Below are positions 1-8,407 of a DNA stretch of 64,000 bases, piece after piece (within the stretch, counting starts at the first letter, position 1; each line of letters begins with the position of its first letter). Below the pieces are notes generated by a model. The model searched no databases. It saw only the letters and a program-made list of their open reading frames with translations, and was not told the origin of the DNA. Position numbers and translations under genes: made by a program. Source of the stretch: Deinococcus sp. KNUC1210 (GTDB lineage Bacteria > Deinococcota > Deinococci > Deinococcales > Deinococcaceae); NCBI RefSeq assembly GCF_022344005.1, contig NZ_CP092192.1, positions 186,001-250,000 of the forward strand, given 5' to 3'.

Positions 1-249
1 GTTCAGACTGTTGACGAAGAACAGCGTTTCGTAGATGGCCGAGTTGGTGGGCAGCAGGTGCTGACTGCCGGGCGAGAACGGATTGAGGTTCTGAGCGCCC
101 CACTGGTCACTTCGAACGACCGTGAACGTGGTCTTGGGGCTCTGGGCGGAGGCAGTTCCGACGAGGCCCGCGCCCCCGAGTGCCGCCGTGAGCAGTAAAG
201 AAACCCGGACAATCCCGCTGAACCTGCTGCTGTTACCGTTCGCATTCAT
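1..249 (-). CDS. ABC transporter substrate-binding protein, family 5 (partial, N-terminus)
   Basis: Only the first 83 codons are present; the gene runs off the left edge. The ATG at 249 is preceded by GGAGGAG at a good distance. Residues 1-36 form a signal peptide with a basic start, a hydrophobic Leu/Ala/Gly stretch and an ASA-Q type cleavage site, so the product is exported. The mature start (FTVVRSDQWGAQNLNPF, then a stretch ending in YETLFF) is typical of peptide/oligosaccharide-binding proteins of SBP family 5. It lies 119 bp downstream of a LacI regulator on the same strand, which suggests a sugar or oligosaccharide ligand (inference). The permease genes are not in the window. Confidence 0.75.
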   Translation of the reverse strand, partial: MNANGNSSRFSGIVRVSLLLTAALGGAGLVGTASAQSPKTTFTVVRSDQWGAQNLNPFSPGSQHLLPTNSAIYETLFFVNSLN

Positions 250-368
250 AGTTGACTCCTCCACTGGAAAGAGATGAGGCTGAACTGACCTGCTGGAACC
301 CACTGGGCTGTCCAACGAACGCCGCGCTGTCTGAAGCTGCCGGTCGAGCCTGCACCGGGAACGGGTCT

Positions 369-1376
369 TCACGAGGAGGGTGGACCGGTCGATTCGCGGG
401 CCACCAGTTCTGGCGAGAAGATGACCGGTTCGGTGGGCCGCCCACGGATAAAATTCAGGCTCAACTGGGCGGCGGCGGCCCCCATCAGGTAGCCGGGCTG
501 CCGAATACTCGTCAGGCGCGGATACAGCAGGGAAGCGATGGCCGCGTCGTCGAAGCCCACCACCGCCACCTGCCCCGGTACCTGCACTCCGCGCATATGC
601 AGCGCCCGCATCAAGCCCGCCGCCATCAGGTCGCCTGCTGCGAACACGGCGTCGAGCGGTCCGTCGAGCAGCGCCGCTCCCGCCTGCATTCCCGACTCCT
701 CCGAATAGTCGCCCTCGAAGCGGCGGTAGCCGAAGCCCGCGTCCCGCAGCACCTCCCCGAAGCCCCGTTCGCGGTCGGCACTCTCGCGGCCCCGGGCACC
801 CACATAGGCGAAGTGCCGGTGGTCGTTTCGCAGCAGTTCCAGCGCGGCCAGCCGCCCCCCTTCCTCGTTGTCGAGTTCGACCCGGCAGGGCAGCCCCGGC
901 GGTTCGGGCGTCACGTGCACCCAGCCCGACTGGCGCTGAGTGGGCAGGGCCAGCCCCACCATCGAATTGATGACGATTCCGCCATCGACCGCGTGTCGCA
1001 GGATGTTCTGCGCTGCTTTCACCTCGGTAGCGGCGGCGTCGTGGCTGCTCGCTAGCAGCACGCTCATGCCCTGCCTGCCCAGCACGTCCTCGATGCCGTG
1101 AATCATCGCGCCGTACAGCGGAAACGACACGTTCGGCACGATCAGCCCGATCAGATAACTGCGCCCGCGCACCAGATTTCGCCCCAGCGGACTCGGTTCG
1201 TAGCCGAGCGAACTCGCCAGCGCCACGACGCGTTCCCGCGTATCGCTGCTCACCGCTTCGGCGTCGTTGAAGACCCGCGAGACCGTGGCAATCGACACAC
1301 CGGCCTGCCGCGCCACTTCGCGGATGCCTGCGCCACGCAGGGCAGGTTTTTGAGACGGCGCTTCGGTATCTGTCAC
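369..1376 (-). CDS. LacI family transcriptional regulator
   Basis: A 335-residue repressor of normal LacI length. An N-terminal helix-turn-helix (about residues 18-70; IREVARQAGVSIATVSRVF, then a hinge-type ...GYEPSPLGRNL) is followed by a periplasmic-binding-protein-like sensor domain (about 75-330) with the usual GLIVPNVSFP opening and VAVVGFDDAAIASLLYPRLT motif. It sits directly upstream of the family 5 binding-protein gene on the same strand and probably controls it in response to a sugar. A sigma70-type promoter and a TGTAA/TTACA operator lie upstream at 1456-1511, so autoregulation is likely. The ligand cannot be read from the sequence. Confidence 0.93.
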   Translation of the reverse strand: MTDTEAPSQKPALRGAGIREVARQAGVSIATVSRVFNDAEAVSSDTRERVVALASSLGYEPSPLGRNLVRGRSYLIGLIVPNVSFPLYGAMIHGIEDVLGRQGMSVLLASSHDAAATEVKAAQNILRHAVDGGIVINSMVGLALPTQRQSGWVHVTPEPPGLPCRVELDNEEGGRLAALELLRNDHRHFAYVGARGRESADRERGFGEVLRDAGFGYRRFEGDYSEESGMQAGAALLDGPLDAVFAAGDLMAAGLMRALHMRGVQVPGQVAVVGFDDAAIASLLYPRLTSIRQPGYLMGAAAAQLSLNFIRGRPTEPVIFSPELVARESTGPPSS

Positions 1377-1455
1377 GGCTCGACCTCATGGGCACAGCAG
1401 GACTACGGGCGGCAAACGACCTGTGAGACGCGGCGCACCGATGAGGCCGGGCCGC

Positions 1456-1511
1456 TGTAAACGTTACATCTGGGTATTGCAGAGACTAGAACGCACAGAC
1501 GGCAAAGTCAA
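1456..1511 (-). promoter_or_regulatory. Promoter and LacI-type operator of the LacI gene
   Basis: On the minus strand, TTGACT (1511-1506) and TAGTCT (1488-1483) are separated by 17 nt, a good -35/-10 pair. Fourteen bases past the -10 lies the 13-bp inverted repeat TGTAACGTTTACA (1468-1456) with TGTAA/TTACA arms and a CG-containing centre, as in operators of LacI-family repressors. It would cover the start of transcription. The ATG at 1376 is 80 bp downstream. Confidence 0.6.
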
Positions 1512-1740
1512 GCAGGAGCGCGAGTACATAATCCGGGCCACAGAACATATGAAAACGCGGCTCCGTCTCTCTCATGCATTCACTGCCTGTTTTTTCGGGC
1601 CACACAGAATCTATTGCCCGCCTCAGGTCTTGACGGCGAGCCGAAAATTAAAGATGCTGAAGCATGCTTCAGGCGTTTCTCATCCGGCTCCTTCCTGGCA
1701 GCAGGCGAGGCGCACACCTGCTCTGTGGCAGGCACAGCCG

Positions 1741-1965
1741 ATGACGCCCTCTCTGGGAGCTGAGCACATCGAGCGCGTCATCCCGGCGGGCCGAGAGCGG
1801 GTGGTCATCGACCTGTTCAGGGGAGCCGGGCCTCTGAGCTGCGGCCTCCTGATTCACGATTTCGAGCAGACGTACCGGATAGAGCGAATTCTGGTCTGCG
1901 AAACACCGTACTGCGGTGCTCGGGTCGCGGCTACAGCGCTGCCACCCGAGCCGGAAGAAGCCTGA
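1741..1965 (+). CDS. Hypothetical small protein (75 codons or longer)
   Basis: An open frame from the ATG at 1741 to a TGA at 1963 has a GC-rich third position like real genes here and gives a plausible soluble sequence (ERVVIDLFRGAGPLSCGLLI, two CxxxxC-type cysteines near the end). The frame stays open upstream to 1423, with other possible starts such as 1654, but the upstream part has poor codon use. No ribosome binding site is visible. I recognise no family. It is convergent with the SDR gene and ends 8 bp from its stop. It may be spurious. The rest of 1512-1740 shows nothing I can name. Confidence 0.3.
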   Translation: MTPSLGAEHIERVIPAGRERVVIDLFRGAGPLSCGLLIHDFEQTYRIERILVCETPYCGARVAATALPPEPEEA

Positions 1966-1972
1966 TAAGCCG

Positions 1973-2959
1973 CTATTTCTCGTTCAGATCGGCCTCGGCA
2001 GCGCGTTTCAGCGGATTGTTCTGGGTGAGTGCCGTCTCGACCGTATACCCTGGCAGGCCCGACGTGCTGCGGCCCGGTGACGGCAACAGGCGGTTGCCCA
2101 GGCCCAGCAGTTCGGCGGTGAGCTGCGGTGCGATCTGCTGAACACGCACCAGGAGCTCGGCTGCACCCCCGATGACCGGTTCGGCGTCGCCGCGCTGCAT
2201 GGCGCTCACCATTCTTCGGGCGGCCTCGCCAGCGTCCAGCGACACCAGCGGAAGATTGTCGAGCGTGGCGAAGAGGCCGTATTCCAGCCGGTGTTTTCCC
2301 TTGATGATGGCGTGGCGGGCGCTGCCGGTTCTCATCAGGCCGGGGCAGGCGGTGGTGAGCACGATTCCTTCGCGGCGCAGTTCGGCCCGCCATGCCTGCC
2401 CCAACCCCACCAGTGCGAATTTGCTGGCGCTGTAGCCGCTCAGGTGCGGCACCCCCACCTTGCCCCCCACCGACGCCACGTTCAGGATGCGCCCTTTGCT
2501 GGCTGCCAGTGCAGGCCGGGCCGCCATCATCAGGTGCAGTGCCCCGAAAAAATTGACGTTCATGGCGTCCTGGTAATCCTGAAGAGTCAGATTGTGCATC
2601 GGCCCGGTCTGAATGACGCCCGCCGAATTCACCAGCACGTCGAGCCGCCCGTAGGTCGCGAGTGTTTCCGAGATGGCTCGACGCGCGTCTTCCTCCCGCG
2701 TGATATCGCCCACCACGGTGCCGACCAGCGTGTCGTCCTGCCGAAGTTCGGCGGCGGCACGCTCCAGTTCAGCGCTGTCGCGGGCCAGCAGCATCAGTTT
2801 CGCGCCGTGATCGGCATAGACCCGTGCCAGCGCGAGTCCAAGCCCTCTGGACCCTCCGCTGATCAGCACCACTCTGTCGGCCAGCACGTATGGAGGCACC
2901 AGCAGGCGGCGGGCCGAAATCAGGGCCAGTGCAGCAGCGGCAAACAGTCGCTTCTTCAT
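1973..2959 (-). CDS. SDR family NAD(P)-dependent oxidoreductase with N-terminal hydrophobic segment
   Basis: A 328-residue classical short-chain dehydrogenase. Residues 1-28 form a basic/hydrophobic segment that may anchor it to the membrane. The cofactor motif [12 protein letters not shown] is at about 34-45, the NSAGV motif near 110, and the catalytic Ser and YSASK (YxxxK) near 160-175. The C-terminal 70 residues extend past the Rossmann core. The substrate is unknown. The ATG at 2959 follows GTACAAAGAGGC, which contains both a weak -10-like TACAAA and an AGAGG. Confidence 0.88.
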   Translation of the reverse strand: MKKRLFAAAALALISARRLLVPPYVLADRVVLISGGSRGLGLALARVYADHGAKLMLLARDSAELERAAAELRQDDTLVGTVVGDITREEDARRAISETLATYGRLDVLVNSAGVIQTGPMHNLTLQDYQDAMNVNFFGALHLMMAARPALAASKGRILNVASVGGKVGVPHLSGYSASKFALVGLGQAWRAELRREGIVLTTACPGLMRTGSARHAIIKGKHRLEYGLFATLDNLPLVSLDAGEAARRMVSAMQRGDAEPVIGGAAELLVRVQQIAPQLTAELLGLGNRLLPSPGRSTSGLPGYTVETALTQNNPLKRAAEADLNEK

Positions 2960-3174
2960 GCCTCTTTGTACGCCGCCCGGCCTGCTGCTAGGCCCGAATC
3001 CCTGCCACGTGATTCTTTAGAGTTGAGAATTGCCTTCATGCAACGTTGCAGCCCCATTGAGCTGGAATTTGCCGGATATTGAGCCGAGCGTCACAAGGTG
3101 GCAGGCGGTTCTGTGTGCTTCTATACCGCTTTCTTATATTCTGGCATGTCTCATTTTCTGGGGATTCGATCAAG

Positions 3175-4428
3175 ATGATGCGCCGCCTGTTGAGCCTCGG
3201 CCTGATGGTGGGCGTAACGGCGGCCTCCGCACAGCAGATCACGTTGCCGCCACGCCCTCTGCCGCCCGCGCTGCCCGCAGCCACCGTGACCGCGACCATG
3301 CTGACCCCAGTCGCGAAAGCGTTCTCGCCCGAGATGCTGAAGCGGCTGAGTGTGCCGGACGGGTTCTCGCTGAAGGTGGTGGCGACCCAGCTCGGCAATG
3401 CCCGCATGCTGCACGTGATGAACGACGGCAGCATCTACCTGACGCGCAACGAGCAGGGCGACGTGATGTTGCTGAAAGACGTGAACAGAGACGGCGTGAT
3501 CGAGGGCAGCGAACGCGCGGTGGTGGCGCAGAATCTCAGGAATATCCACGGCGTCACCGACCGGGCGGGCAAGCTGTATCTGACGGTGGACAAGACGGTG
3601 ATGGTGGCCGACATTCTGCCGGGCGGTAAGCTCAGCACGCCGCGCATCTTCGTCAAAAATCTGCCGGATGTGGGACAGCATTTTGCGCGTGGCGTGGCGT
3701 TCGGCCCCGACGGTTTTCTGTACCTGTCGGTCGGGTCCACCTGTAACGACTGCCGCGACCCCAACCCCGAAACCGCCACCATGCTGCGAATCGCGCCCGA
3801 CGGCAGCAGCCGTGAAGTGTATGCCAGAGGGCTGCGGCATACCATCGGCTTCGACTGGCAGCCGGGTACGGGCAAGCTGTTCGGGCTGGATCAGGGCAGC
3901 GACTGGCACGGCGACGATCAGCCGCCCGAAGAGCTGAATCAGATCGTGCGGAATCAGGATTACGGCTGGCCCTACTGCTTCGCCAATCAGCAGGCCGACC
4001 CGTATGTCAACAACCCGCCGCCCGGCAACCTGAAAAAAGAAGCGTTCTGCACCACCCAGACGAAAGGTTCAATGCTGACGTATACCGCGCACGCCGCCGC
4101 CATCTCGTTTTCCTTCTACACCGGCACGCAGTTTCCCGCCGAATACCGGCACGACGCCTTCGCCACCTTCCGGGGATCGTGGAACCGCAGCGAGCCGAGC
4201 GGCTATCAGCTGGCCCGGGTGCATTTTGACGAGCAGGGCAACCCGGTCAGTATCACGCCGTTCGTCAGCGGCTTCGTGTACCACGACGACGCCCAGACCG
4301 AGGCGAACGGCTGGGCGCAGTTCGGTCGGCTGGCGGGTATGGCGCAGGACACCGACGGCTCGCTGCTCTTTACCGACGATCAGAGCGGCGTGCTGTACCG
4401 CCTGTCGTACACCGGGGGTCAGAAATGA
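3175..4428 (+). CDS. PQQ-dependent sugar dehydrogenase (sorbosone/aldose dehydrogenase type), exported
   Basis: A 417-residue protein with a signal peptide (MMRRLLSLGLMVGVTAASAQ). The mature part is a six-bladed beta-propeller of the soluble glucose/sorbosone dehydrogenase family. The features seen are DGFSLKVVATQLGNAR, GVAFGPDGFLYLSVGS, a cysteine pair in CNDCRDPNP, then DQGSDWHGDDQPPEELN and YGWPYC. Such enzymes oxidise aldoses or related alcohols outside the cytoplasm using PQQ. The frame is open upstream to 3079, but only the ATG at 3175 (or 3178) produces a signal peptide; GGGGA lies about 10 nt upstream of it. Its stop overlaps the next ATG by 4 nt (ATGA), so the two genes are translationally coupled. 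Confidence 0.88.
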   Translation: MMRRLLSLGLMVGVTAASAQQITLPPRPLPPALPAATVTATMLTPVAKAFSPEMLKRLSVPDGFSLKVVATQLGNARMLHVMNDGSIYLTRNEQGDVMLLKDVNRDGVIEGSERAVVAQNLRNIHGVTDRAGKLYLTVDKTVMVADILPGGKLSTPRIFVKNLPDVGQHFARGVAFGPDGFLYLSVGSTCNDCRDPNPETATMLRIAPDGSSREVYARGLRHTIGFDWQPGTGKLFGLDQGSDWHGDDQPPEELNQIVRNQDYGWPYCFANQQADPYVNNPPPGNLKKEAFCTTQTKGSMLTYTAHAAAISFSFYTGTQFPAEYRHDAFATFRGSWNRSEPSGYQLARVHFDEQGNPVSITPFVSGFVYHDDAQTEANGWAQFGRLAGMAQDTDGSLLFTDDQSGVLYRLSYTGGQK

Positions 4429-5828
4429 AATCGCTGTTTCGCGGGTGGCTGATCGGGGGTCTGTTGATCGGCAGCGCAGCCAGTTTCGGCGCGGCTCAGG
4501 CGGCTTCGGCGACGGCTGCCCTGAAAGATGCGGGCGGCCAGTCTATCGGCACCATTCAGGTTTCGGAGGTGCCGGGCGGCGTGCAGGTGACGGTGCAGGC
4601 GCACGGCCTGACCCCCGGCGGTCACGGGATGCACGTCCATGAAAACGGCAGCTGTGAGATCGGGATCGATCCGGCCACCAACACGCCCAAACCCTTTTTT
4701 GCATCGGGTGAGCATTTCGACCCGGCCATGAGCAAGCAGCACAGCGCCCCCACCACTCCTGACGAATACGGCCACGCGGGCGACCTCCCGATGCTGATGG
4801 CCGACGCCTCGGGCAACGCGGCGCTGAGCTTCACCACCCACAAGCTGACGCTGAGCGGTATGACCGGTCTGCTCAGGCGCAGCGTCATCGTGCATGCGCT
4901 GCCAGACGATTACAGGACCAATCCCGCCGGGGGAACGGGAGCGCGTGTGGCCTGCGGCGTGATCGTGCGCGACGGTGAAACCGGAAGAAGCTACGTCGTA
5001 CCCGGCACCCAGACCTTCCCGGAAGGCGTGGCCGTGAGCGAGTCGCGCAATCTGATCTTTACGGGCAGCGCCAGAACCGGCACCATCTACGCTATCGACG
5101 CCACCAGCGGCGCGGCCCGCGTATTTTCGCCGGGCGGAAGTTATGGACGGACCTCGGCACTGGGAATGAAGCTGGATGCCCGGGGGCGGCTGTACGTGGC
5201 GGGCGGCGCGACGGGTACGGTCAGCGTCATCAATCCCGACGGCTCGCCCCTGACCACCCTGGCGACACCGGACAGCCCCAATCCGTACCTGAACGATCTG
5301 GTGCTGGCCCCCGACGGCAGCGCCTACGTCACCGACAGCAGTCGCCCTATGATCTGGCGCGTCACACCCGACCTGAAACACATCGAACCGTGGCTGCCGC
5401 TCCAGAACAGCCCCATTCAGTACATGACCGGCATCAACCTGAACGGGATTGTCCTGAGCGCTGACGGCAAAGCGCTGCTGAGCGTCCAGTACAACACCGG
5501 AAAACTCTTCCGCATCGACCTTGCCAGCAGGCGGATTCAGGAAGTGAAGGTGCCCGGCGGCCTGATGTACGGCGACGGCCTGTTGCTGGACGGGCAGACA
5601 CTCTACGTCGGTCAGAACCGCCTGAACTGGGTCAGCCGGGTGCAGCTTGCTGCCGATGGCCTGAGTGGAACGGTACTGGGCCATACTGCCGCCGATGGCC
5701 TGCACTACCCGTCCACGCTGGCCCTGCTGGGCGGCGACCTGATCGCCGTGAACAGTCAGCTCGACCGCACCATGAGCGGCACGCTGCCGGAAGTTCCCTT
5801 CAAGCTCAGCAGATTCGCCAAATTCTGA
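4425..5828 (+). CDS. Exported Cu/Zn superoxide dismutase domain fused to an SMP-30/NHL-type beta-propeller
   Basis: A 467-residue fusion. Residues 1-27 are a signal peptide. Residues 30-182 form a Cu/Zn superoxide dismutase domain with every expected ligand: H70 and H72 (GMHVHENGSC), H97 (GEHFDP), H106, H117 and D120 (GHAGDLP) and H157 (IVHALPDD), plus the disulfide pair C77/C177. Residues 190-467 form a propeller of the SMP-30/gluconolactonase/NHL kind (repeats such as GTIYAIDATSG, LVLAPDGSAYVTD, GDGLLLDGQTLYVG). Superoxide dismutases of this family are normally about 150-200 residues without such a tail. The ATGA overlap with the PQQ dehydrogenase implies joint extracytoplasmic action. The catalytic role of the propeller is unknown. 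Confidence 0.88.
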   Translation: MKSLFRGWLIGGLLIGSAASFGAAQAASATAALKDAGGQSIGTIQVSEVPGGVQVTVQAHGLTPGGHGMHVHENGSCEIGIDPATNTPKPFFASGEHFDPAMSKQHSAPTTPDEYGHAGDLPMLMADASGNAALSFTTHKLTLSGMTGLLRRSVIVHALPDDYRTNPAGGTGARVACGVIVRDGETGRSYVVPGTQTFPEGVAVSESRNLIFTGSARTGTIYAIDATSGAARVFSPGGSYGRTSALGMKLDARGRLYVAGGATGTVSVINPDGSPLTTLATPDSPNPYLNDLVLAPDGSAYVTDSSRPMIWRVTPDLKHIEPWLPLQNSPIQYMTGINLNGIVLSADGKALLSVQYNTGKLFRIDLASRRIQEVKVPGGLMYGDGLLLDGQTLYVGQNRLNWVSRVQLAADGLSGTVLGHTAADGLHYPSTLALLGGDLIAVNSQLDRTMSGTLPEVPFKLSRFAKF

Positions 5829-5844
5829 CCCTGAAGGCTGAGAT

Positions 5845-5904
5845 TTTCCTCGTGGTGCAAAAGTTCGTGGCAGAAGCGGCCCGATTTTTTGCACCATGAG
5901 GAAA
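5845..5904 (+). terminator. Inverted repeat, probable terminator of the PQQ dehydrogenase/SOD operon
   Basis: Two 18-nt arms (5845-5862 and 5887-5904; core TTCCTCGTGGTGCAAAA) pair with a single G-U mismatch around a 24-nt loop. It starts 17 nt after the stop and is followed by ATTTTGTGTT. Confidence 0.6.
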
Positions 5905-6340
5905 TTTTGTGTTCCAGCTGTCCATTACGTGTTCTTGACGATTCGCTGAAGTGTTCAGGATCATGAAGCTCTCTTCACTTTTTAAAGGGATTGTGTATCT
6001 TTTTGATTAATCGAACTGTTAGAAATATTCATCTCTATCTGGAAGTGAAAAGAATCGCTGTAAAAGAAAGAGATAGAAAAAGCTAAAACTGAGAGAACGA
6101 CAGGAGATGAGATTCGTGTCTTTTCTGGAGATGTCCAATCAAGATGCCTATTTTGTATTTTTGCTCTTATCAGATGTAAACTGCCGCGCCTTAAGTAAGC
6201 TTTTGAAGATCAGCCCATATCTGAGCGCATTCCTTTATTCTGAATGCCGACTTCATATCAGCTTCGGGGAACATTGACTCAGCCGTCAAAAAGTGCGCCA
6301 GCGATCCTTCCGCACCTTCTCCCGCCGAGCAGAGTGGCTC
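5905..6340. other. AT-rich intergenic region without recognisable gene
   Basis: About 435 bp. The part from roughly 5940 to 6185 is strikingly AT-rich and purine-rich on the plus strand compared with the flanking GC-rich genes. I see no convincing reading frame, tRNA or repeat in it. It probably holds the promoter of the SRPBCC gene and may be acquired DNA or a regulatory leader. Confidence 0.5.
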
Positions 6341-7129
6341 ATGGACAATCCGAACGGAGCAACTTCCAGCATGGGGCATTCGACGACGGGAGCTCGACTT
6401 CAGACCACCGAACGCCTGCTGCTGGCGTCGCTGGGCCTGGGACTGATGGCCCTGGGAACGCGGGGCGGGAACGTGCGTCGGCTGGCCTTCGGCGGTGCAG
6501 GAGCCCTGGCGGCAGTGCTGGCAGCACGTGGCAGCAATCCGGTCGCCACCGCGATGAAAATCCAGACCGACAGCAGCGGTGAAACCCGCGTCAGTGACGG
6601 TGTGACCATCGGCAAGCCCGCCGCCGAACTGTACGCGGTCTGGCGCAAGCTGGAGAATCTGCCCAACCTGATGCGGCATCTTCAGGAAGTCAAGGTGCTG
6701 GACGACAAGCGCTCGCACTGGACGGTGAAGGGGCCGCTGGGCGAGGTGAGCTGGGACGCCGAACTCACGGCTGACGAACCCGGCAAACGCATCGCCTGGC
6801 AGTCGGTGAAGGGAGCGAGCATCGAGAACGGCGGGGAAGTGCTGTTCCGCCCGGCCCCCGGCGCACGCGGCACAGAAATCGTGGTGCGCCTGCATTACCG
6901 TGCGCCGCTGGGCAGCACTGGAGCAGTCGTCGCCCGCGCTCTTGGCGAAGAGCCGTCTCAGCAACTCCGCGACGACCTGATGCGCTTCAAGCGTGAACAG
7001 GAACTCGGATTTCACCCGACCACCGAGGGGCAGACCAGCGGGCGGGCGGCCAAGCAGGAATCCCAGCAGAAAGACAGGCCACAGTCACAGCCCGGCGGAA
7101 GCGCAGCGGCTCAGGGAGGTACACGGTGA
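6341..7129 (+). CDS. SRPBCC family protein (cyclase/dehydrase type)
   Basis: A 262-residue protein. Residues 20-60 include two short hydrophobic stretches ([14 protein letters not shown] and [15 protein letters not shown]), suggesting membrane association. Residues 70-215 match the START-like polyketide cyclase/dehydrase fold ([24 protein letters not shown] and [14 protein letters not shown]). The tail is hydrophilic and rich in Gln, Ser and Gly. The ATG at 6341 was chosen over an in-frame GTG at 6293 because the upstream 16 residues look non-coding; no strong ribosome binding site is visible for either. Its TGA overlaps the GTG of the next gene by 4 nt (GTGA), so it is coupled to a zinc alcohol dehydrogenase. 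The ligand is unknown. Confidence 0.85.
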   Translation: MDNPNGATSSMGHSTTGARLQTTERLLLASLGLGLMALGTRGGNVRRLAFGGAGALAAVLAARGSNPVATAMKIQTDSSGETRVSDGVTIGKPAAELYAVWRKLENLPNLMRHLQEVKVLDDKRSHWTVKGPLGEVSWDAELTADEPGKRIAWQSVKGASIENGGEVLFRPAPGARGTEIVVRLHYRAPLGSTGAVVARALGEEPSQQLRDDLMRFKREQELGFHPTTEGQTSGRAAKQESQQKDRPQSQPGGSAAAQGGTR

Positions 7130-8304
7130 AGGCAGTTATCTGGCAGGGAACCAACAAGATCGGGGTGGAGACGGTGCCCGACCCCACACTGCTGCTGCCC
7201 ACCGACGCCATCGTCAAGATTTCCTCGACGGCGATCTGCGGCTCTGATCTGCATCTGCTCGACGGGCGAATTCCCAGCATGGAGAAGGGCGACATCCTGG
7301 GTCACGAGTTCATGGGAGAAGTGGTCGAGGTCGGCAGAGACGTAAAGAAGCTGAAAGTCGGTGACAGGGTGGTGGTGCCCTTCAACCTGGCGTGCGGCGT
7401 CTGCGATCCCTGCAAACGCGGGTTTTTCAGCGCCTGCGACAATTCCAATCCCAATCACCGCATGGCCGAGGCGCTGTACGGCGGCGTCAGTGGAGGCGGC
7501 CTGTTCGGCTACTCGCACATCTACGGCGGGTATGCGGGTGGACAGGCCCAGTATGTGCGCGTGCCGTTTGCCGACGTGGGGCCGTTCAAGATCGAATCGG
7601 ATCTGCGCGACGAACAGGTTCTTTTCCTGACCGATATCTTCCCGACCGGCTATCAGGCTGCCGAGCAGTGCGGCATCATGGCGGGGCGAGACGTGGTGGC
7701 GGTGTTCGGCGCTGGTCCGGTGGGTCAGTTTGCGGCCAGGAGCGCTCAGATGCTGGGAGCGGCGCAGGTGATCGTGATCGACCGCGTGCCCGAGCGCCTT
7801 CAGATGGCAGAGGCTGCCGGGGCCATGACCATCAACTACGAAAAAGAGGACGTGCTGACTGCGCTGCGCGAGGCGACGGGCGGGCGAGGCCCCGATCACG
7901 TGATCGACGCAGTGGGCATGGAGGCGCACGGACACGGCCCCGGGGCACTGCTCGACGAAGTGCAGGTGAAGGCCAGAATCAGCTTCGACCGGATCACGGC
8001 CCTGCGCTGGGCCATCATGAGCTGCGCCAAGGGCGGCACCGTGAGTATGCCCGGCGTGTACGGCGGCTTAATCGACAAGTTACCGATGGGCGCGGCCTTT
8101 GCCAAAGGTCTGATCTTCCGCATGGGCCAGACGCATACTCACCGGTACCTGGGGCCGCTGCTGTCGCGGATCGAGGCGGGCGAGATCGATCCCAGCTTCG
8201 TCATCACCCACCGCGCCACGCTCGATCAGGCTCCCGAGCTGTACAAGACCTTCCGTGACAAGCACGACGGCTGCATCAAAGTGGTTCTCAATCCCTGGGG
8301 CTGA
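7126..8304 (+). CDS. Zinc-dependent alcohol dehydrogenase (MDR family, formaldehyde dehydrogenase-like)
   Basis: A 392-residue medium-chain dehydrogenase, full length. Catalytic zinc residues are in ICGSDLH and [12 protein letters not shown]; the structural zinc cysteines are in [16 protein letters not shown]; the NAD(P) motif is [12 protein letters not shown] at about 196-207. The length, and an insertion after the cysteine cluster ([18 protein letters not shown]), fit the group annotated as glutathione-independent formaldehyde dehydrogenase-like. The start is a GTG overlapping the SRPBCC stop. The pair is probably one operon. The substrate cannot be fixed from sequence. Confidence 0.92.
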   Translation: MKAVIWQGTNKIGVETVPDPTLLLPTDAIVKISSTAICGSDLHLLDGRIPSMEKGDILGHEFMGEVVEVGRDVKKLKVGDRVVVPFNLACGVCDPCKRGFFSACDNSNPNHRMAEALYGGVSGGGLFGYSHIYGGYAGGQAQYVRVPFADVGPFKIESDLRDEQVLFLTDIFPTGYQAAEQCGIMAGRDVVAVFGAGPVGQFAARSAQMLGAAQVIVIDRVPERLQMAEAAGAMTINYEKEDVLTALREATGGRGPDHVIDAVGMEAHGHGPGALLDEVQVKARISFDRITALRWAIMSCAKGGTVSMPGVYGGLIDKLPMGAAFAKGLIFRMGQTHTHRYLGPLLSRIEAGEIDPSFVITHRATLDQAPELYKTFRDKHDGCIKVVLNPWG

Positions 8305-8336
8305 GCCGGGCAGCACGACGTTTTCAGCAAGATGAC

Positions 8337-8380
8337 CAGAGCAGCGCTCCTCCTGTGGGCGCTGTTCTGCTGCTGGTTTT
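8337..8380. terminator. Hairpin between convergent genes
   Basis: CAGAGCAGCGC (8337-8347) pairs with GCGCTGTTCTG (8359-8369) with one mismatch. TGCTGGTTTT follows. It lies between the convergent alcohol dehydrogenase and aminopeptidase genes, so it may stop transcription from the plus side. Confidence 0.5.
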
Positions 8381-8407
8381 CGACTGGCAATATCCTCTGT
8401 TCGGTGC

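Noticed and set aside
4419..5897. 492-codon frame antisense to the SOD-propeller gene
   Set aside because: It mirrors a gene with clear motifs. Long antisense frames are common in GC-rich DNA.
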